DNA of 64,000 nt from Streptomyces ferrugineus. GTDB taxonomy: Bacteria; Actinomycetota; Actinomycetes; Streptomycetales; Streptomycetaceae. Numbering within the stretch: the stretch's first letter is position 1; the number at the start of each line of letters is the position of its first letter. A program made the position numbers and the translations under genes. Below, piece by piece: positions 7,898 through 17,396 of the stretch. The stretch lies in NCBI RefSeq assembly GCF_015160855.1, contig NZ_CP063373.1, forward strand, positions 1,922,001-1,986,000, written 5' to 3'. The notes under the pieces were generated by a model. That model had not been told where the DNA came from. It ran no database searches and saw only the letters and a list, made by a program, of their open reading frames with translations.

Positions 7898-8518
7898 ATG
7901 GCTTTGTTCAGATGGAAGAGGCGCGGCCCGAAGGCGGCCCGTCGCTACCCCGTGCCGCTCACCACGCACCAGCTGTGGATGGTGTCGCTGAGCGCGCCGG
8001 TGAGCCGGGACAAGGGCGCCTCGCGGACGACGCTGTACCCGTACGCACGGATCGACGACGACAGCGCCCGGCGCTGGTTGGCCGACCAGTGGGAGATCAC
8101 CTCGCGTGAGCAGCTCGTCGACCGGCTCGACGAGCTGTCCCGCAGTGGCTACCGGGCGCGGGCGTACCGGCTCACGGGCGTCGCGCCGCTCGCCTGGGAC
8201 GCCGCGCTGTACGTCGACATCGCCCGCCGGGGCTTCGGCTGCGGGCTGATCGGCGAGGGCGACGCCTGGACCGCGCTGAAGAACATCGTGCCGGCGGTGG
8301 CGCGGACGTACAGCTCGTGGCAGGAGTACGCCGACCACTATCTGCTCGGGCGGCAGGTGTGGCGGGAGGGGCTGCGGGGGTCGGAGGACTCCGAGCTCCC
8401 GGCCTCGCAGGCGGTCGCCGACGCGCATCTGCGCGCGCTGCTGGACACGGAGAATCGTTCCAGCCCGTGGAACCAGGCCCCCTGGGACACCATCAGCCAC
8501 CCCGACCGCACCCGCTGA
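7898..8518 (+). CDS. DUF1266 domain protein
   Basis: 206 residues. The C-terminal half has the DUF1266 hallmark, W-x-EYADHYLLGRQVW, with preceding RRGFGCGLIGEGDAW. The N-terminus is basic (FRWKRRGPKAARR). DUF1266 proteins have no known activity. The gene precedes recO by 26 bp in the same direction and may share transcription with it, though it is not otherwise linked to DNA repair. Confidence 0.8.
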   Translation: MALFRWKRRGPKAARRYPVPLTTHQLWMVSLSAPVSRDKGASRTTLYPYARIDDDSARRWLADQWEITSREQLVDRLDELSRSGYRARAYRLTGVAPLAWDAALYVDIARRGFGCGLIGEGDAWTALKNIVPAVARTYSSWQEYADHYLLGRQVWREGLRGSEDSELPASQAVADAHLRALLDTENRSSPWNQAPWDTISHPDRTR

Positions 8519-8544
8519 CTCCCGCCGTACGCGACAATGAAGCC

Positions 8545-9291
8545 ATGAGTCTGTTCCGCGACGACGGCATCGTGCTGCGCACCCAGAAGCTCGGGGAAGC
8601 GGACCGGATCATCACGCTGCTCACCCGGGGGCACGGCAGGGTCCGGGCCGTGGCTCGGGGTGTGCGGCGTACCAAGTCCAAGTTCGGTGCTCGGCTCGAG
8701 CCGTTCTCGCATGTCGACGTGCAGTTCTTCGCGCGGGGCAGTGAGCTGGTGGGGCGTGGGCTGCCGCTGTGCACGCAGAGCGAGACCATCGCTCCGTACG
8801 GCGGCGGGATCGTCAGCGACTACGCCCGCTACACCGCCGGGACGGCCATGCTGGAGACGGCGGAACGGTTCACGGACCACGAGGGCGAGCCGGCCGTCCA
8901 GCAGTATCTGCTGCTGGTCGGGGCCCTGCGCACGCTTTCGCGTGGCGAGCATGCGCCCCACCTCGTTCTCGACGCGTTTCTGCTGCGCTCGCTCGCCGTC
9001 AACGGCTACGCCCCGACCTTCAGCGACTGTGCGAAGTGCGGCATGCCAGGACCGAACCGCTTCTTCTCGGTCGCCTCCGGGGGCTCGGTCTGTGCCGACT
9101 GCAGGGTGCCCGGTAGCGTCGTACCGTCGCCGCAGGCCCTGGAACTGCTCGGTGCGCTGCTGACGGGAGACTGGGAGACGGCGGACGCCTGCGAGTCGCG
9201 GTACGTCCGCGAGGGCAACGGGCTGGTGTCGGCCTATCTGCACTGGCATCTGGAGCGCGGGCTGCGCTCGCTTCGGTACGTGGAAAAGTAA
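8545..9291 (+). CDS. recO: DNA repair protein RecO
   Basis: 248 residues, the usual length. The N-terminal OB-fold starts [20 protein letters not shown], and the helical C-terminal domain carries a CxxC zinc pair (CAKCG about residue 164, CADC about residue 190). RecO mediates RecA loading on SSB-coated single-stranded DNA with RecR in the RecFOR pathway. ATG 8545 is the natural start; longer frames upstream run through the DUF1266 gene. uppS follows after 16 bp in the same direction, an arrangement known in actinobacteria. Confidence 0.95.
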   Translation: MSLFRDDGIVLRTQKLGEADRIITLLTRGHGRVRAVARGVRRTKSKFGARLEPFSHVDVQFFARGSELVGRGLPLCTQSETIAPYGGGIVSDYARYTAGTAMLETAERFTDHEGEPAVQQYLLLVGALRTLSRGEHAPHLVLDAFLLRSLAVNGYAPTFSDCAKCGMPGPNRFFSVASGGSVCADCRVPGSVVPSPQALELLGALLTGDWETADACESRYVREGNGLVSAYLHWHLERGLRSLRYVEK

Positions 9292-9307
9292 GGGAGACGA
9301 GAAGCAC

Positions 9308-10147
9308 ATGGCCGTGAGTGGGTTCCTGGGGCGTCGGCGCCGCGAGTACAGGGCGCCGGAGCCACACCCGTCCGGTGCCCGCGCGCCGAAACTCCCCGGC
9401 GAGCTGGTCCCCAACCATGTGGCGATCGTCATGGACGGGAACGGCCGCTGGGCGAAGGAGCGCGGGCTGCCGCGCACCGAGGGGCACAAGGTGGGCGCCG
9501 AGCGGGTGCTGGACGTCCTCCAGGGCGCGATCGAGATGGGCGTGGGCGCGATCTCGCTGTACGCCTTCTCCACCGAGAACTGGAAGCGCTCGCCCGACGA
9601 GGTGCGCTTCCTGATGAACTTCAACCGCGACTTCATCCGCAAGACCCGCGACCAGCTCGACGAGCTGGGGGTCCGGGTGCGGTGGGTCGGGCGGATGCCC
9701 AAGCTGTGGAAGTCGGTCGCCAAGGAGCTGCAGGTCGCTCAGGAGCAGACCAAGGGGAATGACCGGCTGACGCTGTATTTCTGCATGAACTACGGCGGGC
9801 GTGCCGAGATCGCGGATGCCGCGCAGGCCCTCGCCGAGGATGTGAAGGCCGGGCGGCTCGACCCGTCCAAGGTGACCGAGAAGACCTTCGCGAAGTACCT
9901 GTACTACCCGGACATGCCGGACGTGGACCTGTTCCTGCGGCCCAGTGGGGAACAGCGGACGTCCAACTACCTTCTCTGGCAGAGCGCTTACGCCGAGATG
10001 GTCTTCCAGGACGTGCTGTGGCCGGACTTCGACCGGCGTGACCTGTGGCGGGCGTGCATGGAGTTCGCCTCCCGCGACCGGCGGTTCGGGGGCGCGATCC
10101 CGAACGAGGAGCTGCTCGCCATGGAGGGCCGCTCCGAGGAGAGCTGA
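9308..10147 (+). CDS. uppS: Isoprenyl transferase (undecaprenyl diphosphate synthase family)
   Basis: 279 residues. All cis-prenyltransferase blocks are present: MDGNGRW (residues 42-48, with Asp43 binding Mg-diphosphate), FSTENWKR, and [19 protein letters not shown] followed by E for the homoallylic substrate. It adds isopentenyl units to build the long-chain carrier for cell-wall synthesis. GGGAGA lies upstream of ATG 9308. The N-terminal 30 residues are a basic extension common in actinobacterial members. A hairpin terminator follows. Confidence 0.95.
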   Translation: MAVSGFLGRRRREYRAPEPHPSGARAPKLPGELVPNHVAIVMDGNGRWAKERGLPRTEGHKVGAERVLDVLQGAIEMGVGAISLYAFSTENWKRSPDEVRFLMNFNRDFIRKTRDQLDELGVRVRWVGRMPKLWKSVAKELQVAQEQTKGNDRLTLYFCMNYGGRAEIADAAQALAEDVKAGRLDPSKVTEKTFAKYLYYPDMPDVDLFLRPSGEQRTSNYLLWQSAYAEMVFQDVLWPDFDRRDLWRACMEFASRDRRFGGAIPNEELLAMEGRSEES

Positions 10148-10179
10148 GCGGAGCAGAGCTGCCGACCGGACACACGGGA

Positions 10180-10212
10180 ACGGCCCCGCCCACCGAAGTG
10201 GAGCGGGGCCGT
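10180..10212. terminator. Rho-independent-like terminator after uppS
   Basis: ACGGCCCCGC (10180-10189) pairs perfectly with GCGGGGCCGT (10203-10212) across a 13-base loop. It lies 33 bp after the uppS stop and just past the end of the converging secreted-protein gene, so it can serve both. There is no U-tract, as usual in Streptomyces. Confidence 0.8.
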
Positions 10213-10229
10213 CCGCGGTTCCGGGCGAC

Positions 10230-10637
10230 CTAGTGGTCGTTGAGGAACGTGTAGTCCTTGCACTCGCCGTCAGGAGCACGGCAGAACTTGAAGCCGATCT
10301 TCGTGTTCTCCGGCAGGTTGTAGACGCCGCCCATGCTCGCCCTGCGGGTCTTCTTGTTGCCCTCGCCGCCGACGGTGAACGAGTAGCGCGGATTGCCGCT
10401 CGGGCTGCCGATGTACACGTTCATCGTGACACCGCGGCCGTCGGCGTCATTGTCCTTGATCGTGACGACGTCACCGTACTCGTTGAACCAGCCGACGCCG
10501 CTCCAGTCGACGCCAGGCACGTTCCCCCAGGCGTCCCCCGTGTGCATGGTGTGGTCGGCGGCCACCGCCGAGTTGGCGACGGTCAGCACGAGTGCGGCGC
10601 TTGCGGCGGTCACGCCGGCTATGCGTCCCAGTCTCAA
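10230..10637 (-). CDS. Small secreted protein, 135 aa
   Basis: I chose a TTG start at 10637 because GGGGAG lies five bases upstream and the product then begins with a classical signal peptide (LRLGRIAGVTAASAALVLTV, cut after AVAA near residue 28). The mature part of about 107 residues is rich in Gly, Asp and Asn, with two Cys near the end (FCRAPDGECKDYTF) that may form a disulfide. I do not recognise a family. It lies between uppS and zur but is separately transcribed. A GTG at 10657 in the same frame is the alternative start and would place the inverted repeat on the start codon. Confidence 0.7.
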   Translation of the reverse strand: MRLGRIAGVTAASAALVLTVANSAVAADHTMHTGDAWGNVPGVDWSGVGWFNEYGDVVTIKDNDADGRGVTMNVYIGSPSGNPRYSFTVGGEGNKKTRRASMGGVYNLPENTKIGFKFCRAPDGECKDYTFLNDH

Positions 10638-10654
10638 GTTGTCTCCCCTGTTGT

Positions 10655-10690
10655 TCACTGTGTCCCCTGTGGTCGCAGGAGACACAGTGA
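10655..10690. promoter_or_regulatory. Inverted repeat upstream of small secreted protein
   Basis: TCACTGTGTC (10655-10664) is the exact reverse complement of GACACAGTGA (10681-10690). Inside, CCTG and CAGG (10666-10669, 10676-10679) extend the dyad. It lies 18-53 bp before the chosen TTG start of the minus-strand gene. It could be a repressor operator or a 5' UTR hairpin. Confidence 0.5.
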
Positions 10691-10757
10691 TTATAGGAAA
10701 AACATGATCCTGATTGAGTAAATGGGAGCTCAAATCTCGCCAACTGGCCAGATGCCG

Positions 10758-11174
10758 CTAGTCGTTGGCGGCCGCGCACTCCGCGCAGGTGCCGAAGATC
10801 TCCACCGTGTGCGCCACGTTCACATAGCCGTGCTCGGAGGCGATGGCGTCCGCCCACTTCTCCACGGCCGGGCCCTCGACCTCGACCGCCTTGCCGCAGA
10901 CACGGCACACGAGGTGGTGGTGGTGCTCGCCGGTCGAGCAGCGGCGGTAGACCGACTCGCCGTCGGAGGTGCGCAGGACGTCGACCTCGCCGGCGTCGGC
11001 GAGGGACTGCAGGGTGCGATAGACCGTGGTGAGGCCGACCGAATCGCCCTTGTGCTTGAGCATGTCGTGGAGCTCCTGCGCGCTGCGGAACTCGTCGACC
11101 TCGTCCAGGGCCGCCGCCACAGCGGCCCGCTGCCGCGTCGCGCGGCCCTTCACGGGCGGTCCAGCGGTCGTCAC
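10758..11174 (-). CDS. zur: Zinc uptake regulator Zur (Fur family)
   Basis: 138 residues. The winged-helix Fur domain carries TTVYRTLQSLADAGEVD, the regulatory-metal His run STGEHHHHLVCRVC, and the structural zinc site CRVC...CAEC near the end. The His and Cys pattern and the location directly downstream of znuACB mark it as Zur rather than Fur or Nur. With Zn bound it represses zinc uptake genes. It is the last gene of the znuACB-zur operon (61-bp gap after znuB), so it would be controlled by its own boxes upstream of znuA. Confidence 0.95.
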   Translation of the reverse strand: MTTAGPPVKGRATRQRAAVAAALDEVDEFRSAQELHDMLKHKGDSVGLTTVYRTLQSLADAGEVDVLRTSDGESVYRRCSTGEHHHHLVCRVCGKAVEVEGPAVEKWADAIASEHGYVNVAHTVEIFGTCAECAAAND

Positions 11175-11235
11175 CGGTTTGCCTCCTCACGTCTGCGCCT
11201 TGCCGGGCCATTGTGCCAGCCCGTGCTGAGAGCGG

Positions 11236-12138
11236 TCAGACGCTCACCTTCCCGTCCGGCTCCCGTCCGGCCGGAATCGCGCACTCCGCCGGGTCGCCGG
11301 AGGGCTGCGCCGCCGCCAGGGCGGCGGCCCGGCGCCGGGCCAGCGGGGTGGCCAGCGCGGTCAGCGCGATGAACGCGCCGATGGTCAGCAGCACGATCGT
11401 CGCGCCGGGCGGCACGTCCTGGTAGTACGAGGTCACGGTGCCGCCGATGGTCACCGTCACACCGATCGCGACGGCGACCGCGAACGTCGCGGCGAAGCTG
11501 CGGGTCAGCTGCTGGGCCGCCGCCACCGGCACCACCATCAGCGCGCTCACCAGCAACAGCCCGACCACGCGCATCGCGACCGTCACCGTGACCGCGGCCG
11601 TGATCGCCGTCAGCAGGTTCAGGGCGCGCACCGGCAGGCCCGTGACCCGCGCGAACTCCTCGTCCTGGCTCACCGCGAACATCTGGCGGCGCAGGCTAAG
11701 AGTGACCAGCATCACGAAGGCGGCGAGCAGACAGATCGCCGTCACGTCCTCGGGCGACACCGTCGACAGCGACCCGAACAGGTACGACGTCAGGTTCGCG
11801 TTGGAGCCGCCCGGCGCGAGGTTGATCAGCATCACGCCGCCCGCCATACCGCCGTAGAAGAGCATCGCGAGGGCGAGGTCGCCGCGCATCCTGCCGTACC
11901 AGCGGATCAGCTCCATGGCGACCGCGCCGAGGACGGAGACCAGCGTCGCCATCCACACCGGGGACCAGGACAGCAGGAAGCCCAGGCCGACGCCGGTCAT
12001 CGCGACATGGCCGATTCCGTCGCCCATCAGGGCCTGGCGGCGCTGGACGAGGTAGATGCCGACGGCGGGGGCGGTGATGCCGACCAGGACGGCGGCGAGC
12101 AGCGCCCGCTGCATGAAGTCGTAGTTCAGGATGTCCAT
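11236..12138 (-). CDS. znuB: Zinc ABC transporter permease ZnuB
   Basis: 300 residues with seven to nine hydrophobic segments. The family block GDGIGHVAMTGVGLGFL is near residue 35. It forms the membrane channel for zinc delivered by ZnuA and powered by ZnuC. The start ATG shares one base with the znuC stop (TGATG), showing translational coupling. Confidence 0.95.
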   Translation of the reverse strand: MDILNYDFMQRALLAAVLVGITAPAVGIYLVQRRQALMGDGIGHVAMTGVGLGFLLSWSPVWMATLVSVLGAVAMELIRWYGRMRGDLALAMLFYGGMAGGVMLINLAPGGSNANLTSYLFGSLSTVSPEDVTAICLLAAFVMLVTLSLRRQMFAVSQDEEFARVTGLPVRALNLLTAITAAVTVTVAMRVVGLLLVSALMVVPVAAAQQLTRSFAATFAVAVAIGVTVTIGGTVTSYYQDVPPGATIVLLTIGAFIALTALATPLARRRAAALAAAQPSGDPAECAIPAGREPDGKVSV

Positions 12139-12905
12139 CAGCTCAGCAGCCCCGTCCGGATCGGTTCGGCGTCGTGAGCCGCGTGCGGGTGTACGTGGTC
12201 GTGGCCGGGCAGCGCGTGCTGGCCGACCGCCTTCGGGGGCGGGCCGTCGTGCAGGACGCAGCCGTCGCGCAGGACGACCGCCCGGTCGATCAAGGGCTCC
12301 AGCGGCCCGAGTTCATGCAGCACCAGCAGGACCGTCGCACCGCCTGCGACCTGCTCCCTGAGCGTGTGCGCGAGCACCTCCTGGCTGGCCAGGTCGACGC
12401 CCGCCATCGGCTCGTCCATGATCAGCAGCTCGGGCTCGGGGGCCAGCGCGCGGGCGATCAGCACGCGCTGGTGCTGGCCGCCGGACAGGGCGTTGACCGA
12501 GTCCTTCACCCGGGCCGCCATGCCGACCAGCTCCAGGGCGTGCTGTACGGCCGCGTGGTCGGCCTTGCGGAAGACGCCGAAGCGGGTGCGGGACAGTCGG
12601 CCCGAGGAGACGACCTCGCCGACCGTGGCGGGAACGCCGCCGGCGGCCGTCGTGCGCTGCGGGACGTAACCCACCCGCGCCCAGTCGCGGAACCGGGCCC
12701 GCGGGGTGCCGAACAGCTCGATCTCACCGGCGCTGAGGGGCACTTGGCCGATGACGCTGCGCACGGCCGTCGACTTGCCCGAGCCGTTGGCGCCGAGCAG
12801 CGCGACGACCTCACCGCGGCGCACGGTGAGGTCGATGCCGCGCAGGACGGGGCGCGAGCCCAGCTCGGCGCGGACGCCGCGCAGCGATATGACGGGCTCG
12901 GTCAT
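12138..12905 (-). CDS. znuC: Zinc ABC transporter ATP-binding protein ZnuC
   Basis: 255 residues. Walker A GANGSGKS (38-45), Q-loop near YVPQR (80-84), signature LSGGQ (140-144), Walker B LLIMDEP (160-166) and a switch His (VLHELG). The C-terminal tail is His-rich (GQHALPGHDHVHPHAAHDAE) and may bind zinc. ATG 12905 is the chosen start; longer frames run antisense-like through znuA. It lies 20 bp after znuA. Confidence 0.95.
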   Translation of the reverse strand: MTEPVISLRGVRAELGSRPVLRGIDLTVRRGEVVALLGANGSGKSTAVRSVIGQVPLSAGEIELFGTPRARFRDWARVGYVPQRTTAAGGVPATVGEVVSSGRLSRTRFGVFRKADHAAVQHALELVGMAARVKDSVNALSGGQHQRVLIARALAPEPELLIMDEPMAGVDLASQEVLAHTLREQVAGGATVLLVLHELGPLEPLIDRAVVLRDGCVLHDGPPPKAVGQHALPGHDHVHPHAAHDAEPIRTGLLS

Positions 12906-12925
12906 GCCGTCCTCCACAGAGTCGA

Positions 12926-13912
12926 TCACTTGGCTCCCAGGGCCGTCTTCAGGGACGCGAGGTTGGCCCGCATGACCGCGAAGTAGTCGTCGCCCTTGGA
13001 CTTGTCGGTGATGCCCTCGAGCGGGTCGAGGACGTCCGTCTTCAGGCCCGCGTCGTCGGCGAGGGTCTTCGCGGTCTTGTCGGACACCAGTGTCTCGTAG
13101 AAGACCGTGGTGACGCCGTCGGCCTTGGCCTCCTCCTGGAGTTCCTTGATCCGGGCGGGGCTGGGCTCGCTCTCCGGGTCGAGGCCGGAGATGGCCTCCT
13201 GGGTCAGGCCGTAGCGCTCGGCGAGGTAGGTGAAGGCGGCGTGGTTGGTGAAGAAGACCTTGCTCTTGGTGTTCTTGAGCCCGTCCGCGAACTCGGTGTC
13301 GAGGTCGCCGAGCTTCTCGACCAGCGCGTCGGTGTTCTTCTTGTAGTCGGCCGCGTGGTCGGGGTCCGCCTTCTCGAAGGCCGCGCCGACACCCTTGGCG
13401 ACCTCGGCGTACTTCACCGGGTCCAGCCAGATGTGGGGATCGCGGGCGTGCTCCTCCTCGGAGCCTTCGGAGCCCTCGGAGCCCTCGGAGTGCGCCTCCT
13501 CGCCCTCGTGCCCGTGGCCGTCCTCGACGGCGCCGTGGTCCTCCAGCTCGGTCAGCGTGGCGGCGTCGATCTTCGTCTTGAGGCCGGCCTGGCCGATCGC
13601 CTCGTCGACGGAGGGCTGGAGACCCTTGAGGTAGAGCGCGGCGTCGGAGTCCTCGAGCTGGGCCCGCTGCTGAGCGCTGATCTCCAGGTCGTGCGGCTCC
13701 TGGCCGGGCTGGGTGAGGCTGGTGACCTTCACATGGCCGCCGCCGATCTGCTCGGCGAGGAAGGCCATGGGGTAGAACGACGCGACGACGTCGAACTTGT
13801 CCGTGTTGCCCGCGGCGGCGCTGTCGGAGGAGCAGGCGGAGAGGGTGCCGACGCCGAGGGCGGCGGCGGCCGCGAGGGCGATCCCGGATATGTGCTGTCG
13901 TCGTACGTTCAT
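12926..13912 (-). CDS. znuA: Zinc-binding lipoprotein ZnuA
   Basis: 328 residues from ATG 13912; an in-frame ATG nine bases earlier (13921) is possible but lies inside a Zur box. The signal peptide ends in the lipobox LSAC (Cys27). Cluster A-I solute-binding landmarks are VASFYPMAFLAEQIGG, EPHDLE, DPHIWLDP and the flexible His/Glu-rich loop (about 115-150), which contains SEG repeats. It captures zinc outside the membrane for ZnuBC. No strong ribosome site is visible, so the transcript may be leaderless or nearly so. Confidence 0.95.
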   Translation of the reverse strand: MNVRRQHISGIALAAAAALGVGTLSACSSDSAAAGNTDKFDVVASFYPMAFLAEQIGGGHVKVTSLTQPGQEPHDLEISAQQRAQLEDSDAALYLKGLQPSVDEAIGQAGLKTKIDAATLTELEDHGAVEDGHGHEGEEAHSEGSEGSEGSEEEHARDPHIWLDPVKYAEVAKGVGAAFEKADPDHAADYKKNTDALVEKLGDLDTEFADGLKNTKSKVFFTNHAAFTYLAERYGLTQEAISGLDPESEPSPARIKELQEEAKADGVTTVFYETLVSDKTAKTLADDAGLKTDVLDPLEGITDKSKGDDYFAVMRANLASLKTALGAK

Positions 13913-13948
13913 GACAGTCATTTTCAGCCGTAGTGGAAACCATTGTCA
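13912..13948. promoter_or_regulatory. Two Zur-box-like palindromes upstream of znuA
   Basis: TGACAGTCATTTTCA (13912-13926) and TGGAAACCATTGTCA (13934-13948) each follow the 7-1-7 pattern of Streptomyces Zur boxes, whose consensus I recall as close to TGaaAATGATTTTCA. They overlap the znuA start and lie 22 bp apart. Binding of Zn-Zur here would block znuACB-zur and perhaps influence the divergent glyS promoter. Confidence 0.8.
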
Positions 13949-14075
13949 ACAAGCGTGAGCGGCCGTCCACAGAGCGCTACCGATTTGGTTGAGGGGGAGC
14001 CCCCGCCGGTACCCTGAAGCATTCCGCTGTGAAGCGCCTCGCTTCGTCGCCCGTCGTCGTAATGAAGAGAGCACC

Positions 14076-15458
14076 GTGGCCGCCGACAAGATCGACACCA
14101 TCGTCAGCCTGAGCAAGCGCCGTGGCTTCGTATTCCCCTGCAGTGAGATCTACGGCGGCCAGCGCGCCGCCTGGGACTACGGGCCGCTGGGTGTCGAACT
14201 CAAGGAGAATCTGAAGCGCCAGTGGTGGCGCTACATGGTGACGTCGCGCGAGGACGTGGTCGGTATCGACTCGTCCGTGATCCTGGCGCCCGAGGTGTGG
14301 GTCGCCTCCGGCCATGTCGCCACCTTCACCGACCCGCTGACCGAGTGCACCTCCTGCCACAAGCGGTTCCGCGCGGACCACCTCGAGGAGGCCTACGAGG
14401 CCAAGAAGGGCCACCTCCCGGAGAACGGTCTCGCGGACGTCAACTGCCCGAACTGCGGCAACAAGGGCCAGTTCACCGAGCCCAAGCAGTTCTCGGGCCT
14501 GCTGTCCACCCACCTCGGCCCGACCCAGGACAGCGGCTCCATCGCGTATCTCCGCCCCGAGACCGCCCAGGGCATCTTCACCAACTTCGGTCAGGTGCAG
14601 ACCACCTCGCGCCGCAAGCCGCCGTTCGGCATCGCCCAGATGGGCAAGTCGTTCCGCAACGAGATCACGCCGGGCAACTTCATCTTCCGCACCCGTGAGT
14701 TCGAGCAGATGGAGATGGAGTTCTTCGTCAAGCCGGGCGAGGACGAGAAGTGGCACGAGTACTGGATGGAGCAGCGCTGGAACTGGTACACGGGCCTGGG
14801 TCTCCGTGAGGAGAACATGCGCTGGTACGAGCACCCCAAGGAGAAGCTCTCCCACTACTCCAAGCGCACCGCCGACATCGAGTACCGCTTCCAGTTCGGC
14901 GGCAACGAGTGGGGCGAGCTGGAGGGTGTCGCCAACCGCACGGACTACGACCTCGGCGCGCACTCCAAGGCCTCCGGCCAGGACCTCTCCTACTTCGACC
15001 AGGAGGCCGGCGAGCGCTGGACGCCGTTCGTCATCGAGCCGGCGGCCGGTGTCGGCCGCGCGATGCTGGCGTTCCTGCTCGACGCCTACGTCGAGGACGA
15101 GGCGCCCAACGCCAAGGGCAAGATGGAGAAGCGCACGGTGCTGCGCCTCGACCACCGCCTGGCCCCGGTGAAGGTCGCGGTGCTCCCGCTCTCCCGCAAC
15201 CCCGAGCTGTCCCCGAAGGCCAAGGGCCTCGCCCAGGCGCTGCGCCAGAACTGGAACATCGAGTTCGACGACGCCGGCGCCATCGGCCGCCGCTACCGCC
15301 GCCAGGACGAGATCGGTACGCCGTACTGCGTGACGGTCGACTTCGACACGCTGGACGACAACGCGGTGACGGTTCGGGAGCGGGACACCATGAAGCAGGA
15401 GCGGGTGTCTCTCGACCAGATCGAGGGGTACCTGGCCGGGCGTCTGATCGGCTGCTGA
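14076..15458 (+). CDS. glyS: Glycyl-tRNA synthetase (class II, dimeric)
   Basis: 460 residues from GTG 14076 (AAGAGAG upstream). Landmarks are [22 protein letters not shown] at the N-terminus, a zinc-binding [12 protein letters not shown]...CPNCG insert, motif 2 [21 protein letters not shown], and the C-terminal anticodon-binding domain ([10 protein letters not shown]). It charges glycine on tRNA-Gly. The alpha2 type is normal for actinobacteria. It diverges from the znuACB operon. Confidence 0.97.
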   Translation: MAADKIDTIVSLSKRRGFVFPCSEIYGGQRAAWDYGPLGVELKENLKRQWWRYMVTSREDVVGIDSSVILAPEVWVASGHVATFTDPLTECTSCHKRFRADHLEEAYEAKKGHLPENGLADVNCPNCGNKGQFTEPKQFSGLLSTHLGPTQDSGSIAYLRPETAQGIFTNFGQVQTTSRRKPPFGIAQMGKSFRNEITPGNFIFRTREFEQMEMEFFVKPGEDEKWHEYWMEQRWNWYTGLGLREENMRWYEHPKEKLSHYSKRTADIEYRFQFGGNEWGELEGVANRTDYDLGAHSKASGQDLSYFDQEAGERWTPFVIEPAAGVGRAMLAFLLDAYVEDEAPNAKGKMEKRTVLRLDHRLAPVKVAVLPLSRNPELSPKAKGLAQALRQNWNIEFDDAGAIGRRYRRQDEIGTPYCVTVDFDTLDDNAVTVRERDTMKQERVSLDQIEGYLAGRLIGC

Positions 15459-15541
15459 CGCCGCGTTTCGCGTGGTGGCCCTCGATACAGGCATCGCATT
15501 GGCCCTGTAACGGGGACCGCCACGCCGACAGGCTGGCCCGC

Positions 15542-16153
15542 ATGAGCATCGCGTTCCTGCTGACCACCCTCGTCGTGGTCGCCACCCCCGGCACCGGCGT
15601 CGTCTACACCCTGGCCGCAGGTCTCTCCCGCGGCCGTCGCGCGAGTGTCGTGGCCGCCTTCGGGTGCACGCTCGGGATCGTGCCGCACATGCTGGCCACG
15701 ATCACCGGCGTCGCCGCGCTGCTGCACGCCAGCGCGACCGCCTTCCAGATCCTGAAGTACGCCGGTGTCGCCTACCTGCTGTACATGGCCTGGGCGACGC
15801 TCAGGGACAAGGAGGGCATCGCGGTCGACGAGCGGGCCGCGCCGCTCTCCTCAGGGCGGGTGATCATGCGCGGGGTGCTGATCAACATCCTCAACCCGAA
15901 GCTGACGGTGTTCTTCCTCGCCTTTCTCCCGCAGTTCGTGGACCCGGGCGAGGCGAACGCGCTGCCGCGCATGCTGGCGCTCAGCGGGGTGTTCATGGCG
16001 GTGACGTTCGTGGTCTTCGCGGCGTACGGGGTGCTCGCCGCGTCCGTGCGCAGCCATGTCACCTCCCGGCCCCGGGTGATGACATGGCTGCGGCGGACCT
16101 TCGCGGGATCGTTCGTGGCGCTGGGGGCGAAGCTGGCGGTCACTGCCCGGTAG
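15542..16153 (+). CDS. LysE/RhtB-family amino-acid exporter
   Basis: 203 residues with about six membrane segments. The family motif around ATPGTGVVYTLAAGLSRGRR (residues 14-33) and NILNPKLTVFFLAFLPQFV (about 116-134) are diagnostic. Substrate cannot be read from sequence. It lies 83 bp after glyS and its end overlaps the converging methyltransferase gene by 14 bp. Confidence 0.9.
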   Translation: MSIAFLLTTLVVVATPGTGVVYTLAAGLSRGRRASVVAAFGCTLGIVPHMLATITGVAALLHASATAFQILKYAGVAYLLYMAWATLRDKEGIAVDERAAPLSSGRVIMRGVLINILNPKLTVFFLAFLPQFVDPGEANALPRMLALSGVFMAVTFVVFAAYGVLAASVRSHVTSRPRVMTWLRRTFAGSFVALGAKLAVTAR

Positions 16154-17207
16154 CACGTCCGCGGTGGCGGCGGCGTTGCAGGTGGATCAGCAGTGGGCGG
16201 CTGCCGGACAGGCTCAGTTGCTGTACGTGGACGGGGGACAGGCCGACGGCCAGGGCGTCGGCGAGGCCGTGTGCCTCGGGGAGCAGCACGATCGCGCGGC
16301 CGTCCGCGGTGAGGACCCGGGCGAGTTCGTGCCACCAGCGCTCAGGGTGCCCGACGAGGCGGCCGCCCGCGTCGACCTGTTCGCCCCAGGGCGGGTTGCA
16401 CAGCACGCGGTCGACGCTGCGGTTGTCGAGGGGGAGGGCGCCGGCGTCGCCGCGCCGGATGGTGACCGGCAGCGGGCCCGCGTTCTGGCGTGCCGCCCGG
16501 CGCGCGGCCGGGTCGAGGTCGAAGCCGAGCAGTGTGGTGCCCGGCGCCGTGTGATGGGCCTCGATCAGCAGCGTCCCCGCGCCGCAGCACGGGTCCAGCA
16601 CCCGCTGTCCCGGCCGCAGTTCGGCCGCCTGGGCCATGGCGGCGGCGACCGGTGGGTGCAGGGTGCCCGGGATCGTCGCGCTCTTGTAGCCGCGCCGGTG
16701 CGCCGGGCGCCGTCCCAGGCGCAGCAGCAGGGTGGCGTGGGTGCCGTCCAGCGTCAGCCGCCAGCCGCTGTGGCCGGGCGGGGGCGGCTCGCCGTGCCGG
16801 CGTGAGTGGTACGGCACCCCGGTGCGCTCGGCCAGGACCCGGCCGACGGTGTCCTCGATGTCGTACCGGTTGTATGTCCTGCGTCCCAGGAAGGACGCCG
16901 AGATCTCGATGCCGTCGCCGAAGCCCCGGCGTTCTCGCGCCAGGTCTTCGAGATCGACCGCACGCGCCATCTCGGCCAGGGCGGGCAGGTCGGTCTTGTG
17001 CGGGCCGATGTCGGGCCGGCGGGCCGCCGACACGAAGACGTCGTCGGCGGTCCGCAGCAAGGGGGTGTCGTCGTCGGTGCGGAACGCCACCTCGCGGTGG
17101 CCGATCCGGTCGATGGTCGCGGAACCGGTCCGCAGAATCTCGGTGCCGAGTGCGGGCTCCAGCCCGCGGACGCACCGAGCCACCAAGGACACGCGCGATG
17201 AGCGCAT
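16140..17207 (-). CDS. THUMP-domain class I RNA methyltransferase
   Basis: 355 residues, ATG 17207 preceded by GGGAG. An N-terminal THUMP-like region (to about residue 150) is followed by a Rossmann methyltransferase. Motif I is VLDPCCGAGTLLIEA and motif IV is CNPPWGEQ, the N-P-P-W/F form used for base amine methylation. This fits the TrmN/RlmL-type guanine-N2 group that modifies tRNA or rRNA; the exact target is open. The frame stays open far upstream, but that part is antisense to the neighbouring gene and was excluded. Confidence 0.85.
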   Translation of the reverse strand: MRSSRVSLVARCVRGLEPALGTEILRTGSATIDRIGHREVAFRTDDDTPLLRTADDVFVSAARRPDIGPHKTDLPALAEMARAVDLEDLARERRGFGDGIEISASFLGRRTYNRYDIEDTVGRVLAERTGVPYHSRRHGEPPPPGHSGWRLTLDGTHATLLLRLGRRPAHRRGYKSATIPGTLHPPVAAAMAQAAELRPGQRVLDPCCGAGTLLIEAHHTAPGTTLLGFDLDPAARRAARQNAGPLPVTIRRGDAGALPLDNRSVDRVLCNPPWGEQVDAGGRLVGHPERWWHELARVLTADGRAIVLLPEAHGLADALAVGLSPVHVQQLSLSGSRPLLIHLQRRRHRGRATGQ

Positions 17208-17396
17208 GATGAGTCTTCTCCCACGTCGCAGCCCGGGACGGCGAACTGGTGGAGACCGTCCCGCATCGTCGGCGCCGGGTGATCCGCGTCGTGCCGACGG
17301 AGCGACTAGCGCAGGTGGAAGAAGTACGTCATCGTCATGATCATCATGGTGCGAAAAAGCGTACCAGGGGGCCGGTTCTCCGTGAGAGCCTTCGCC

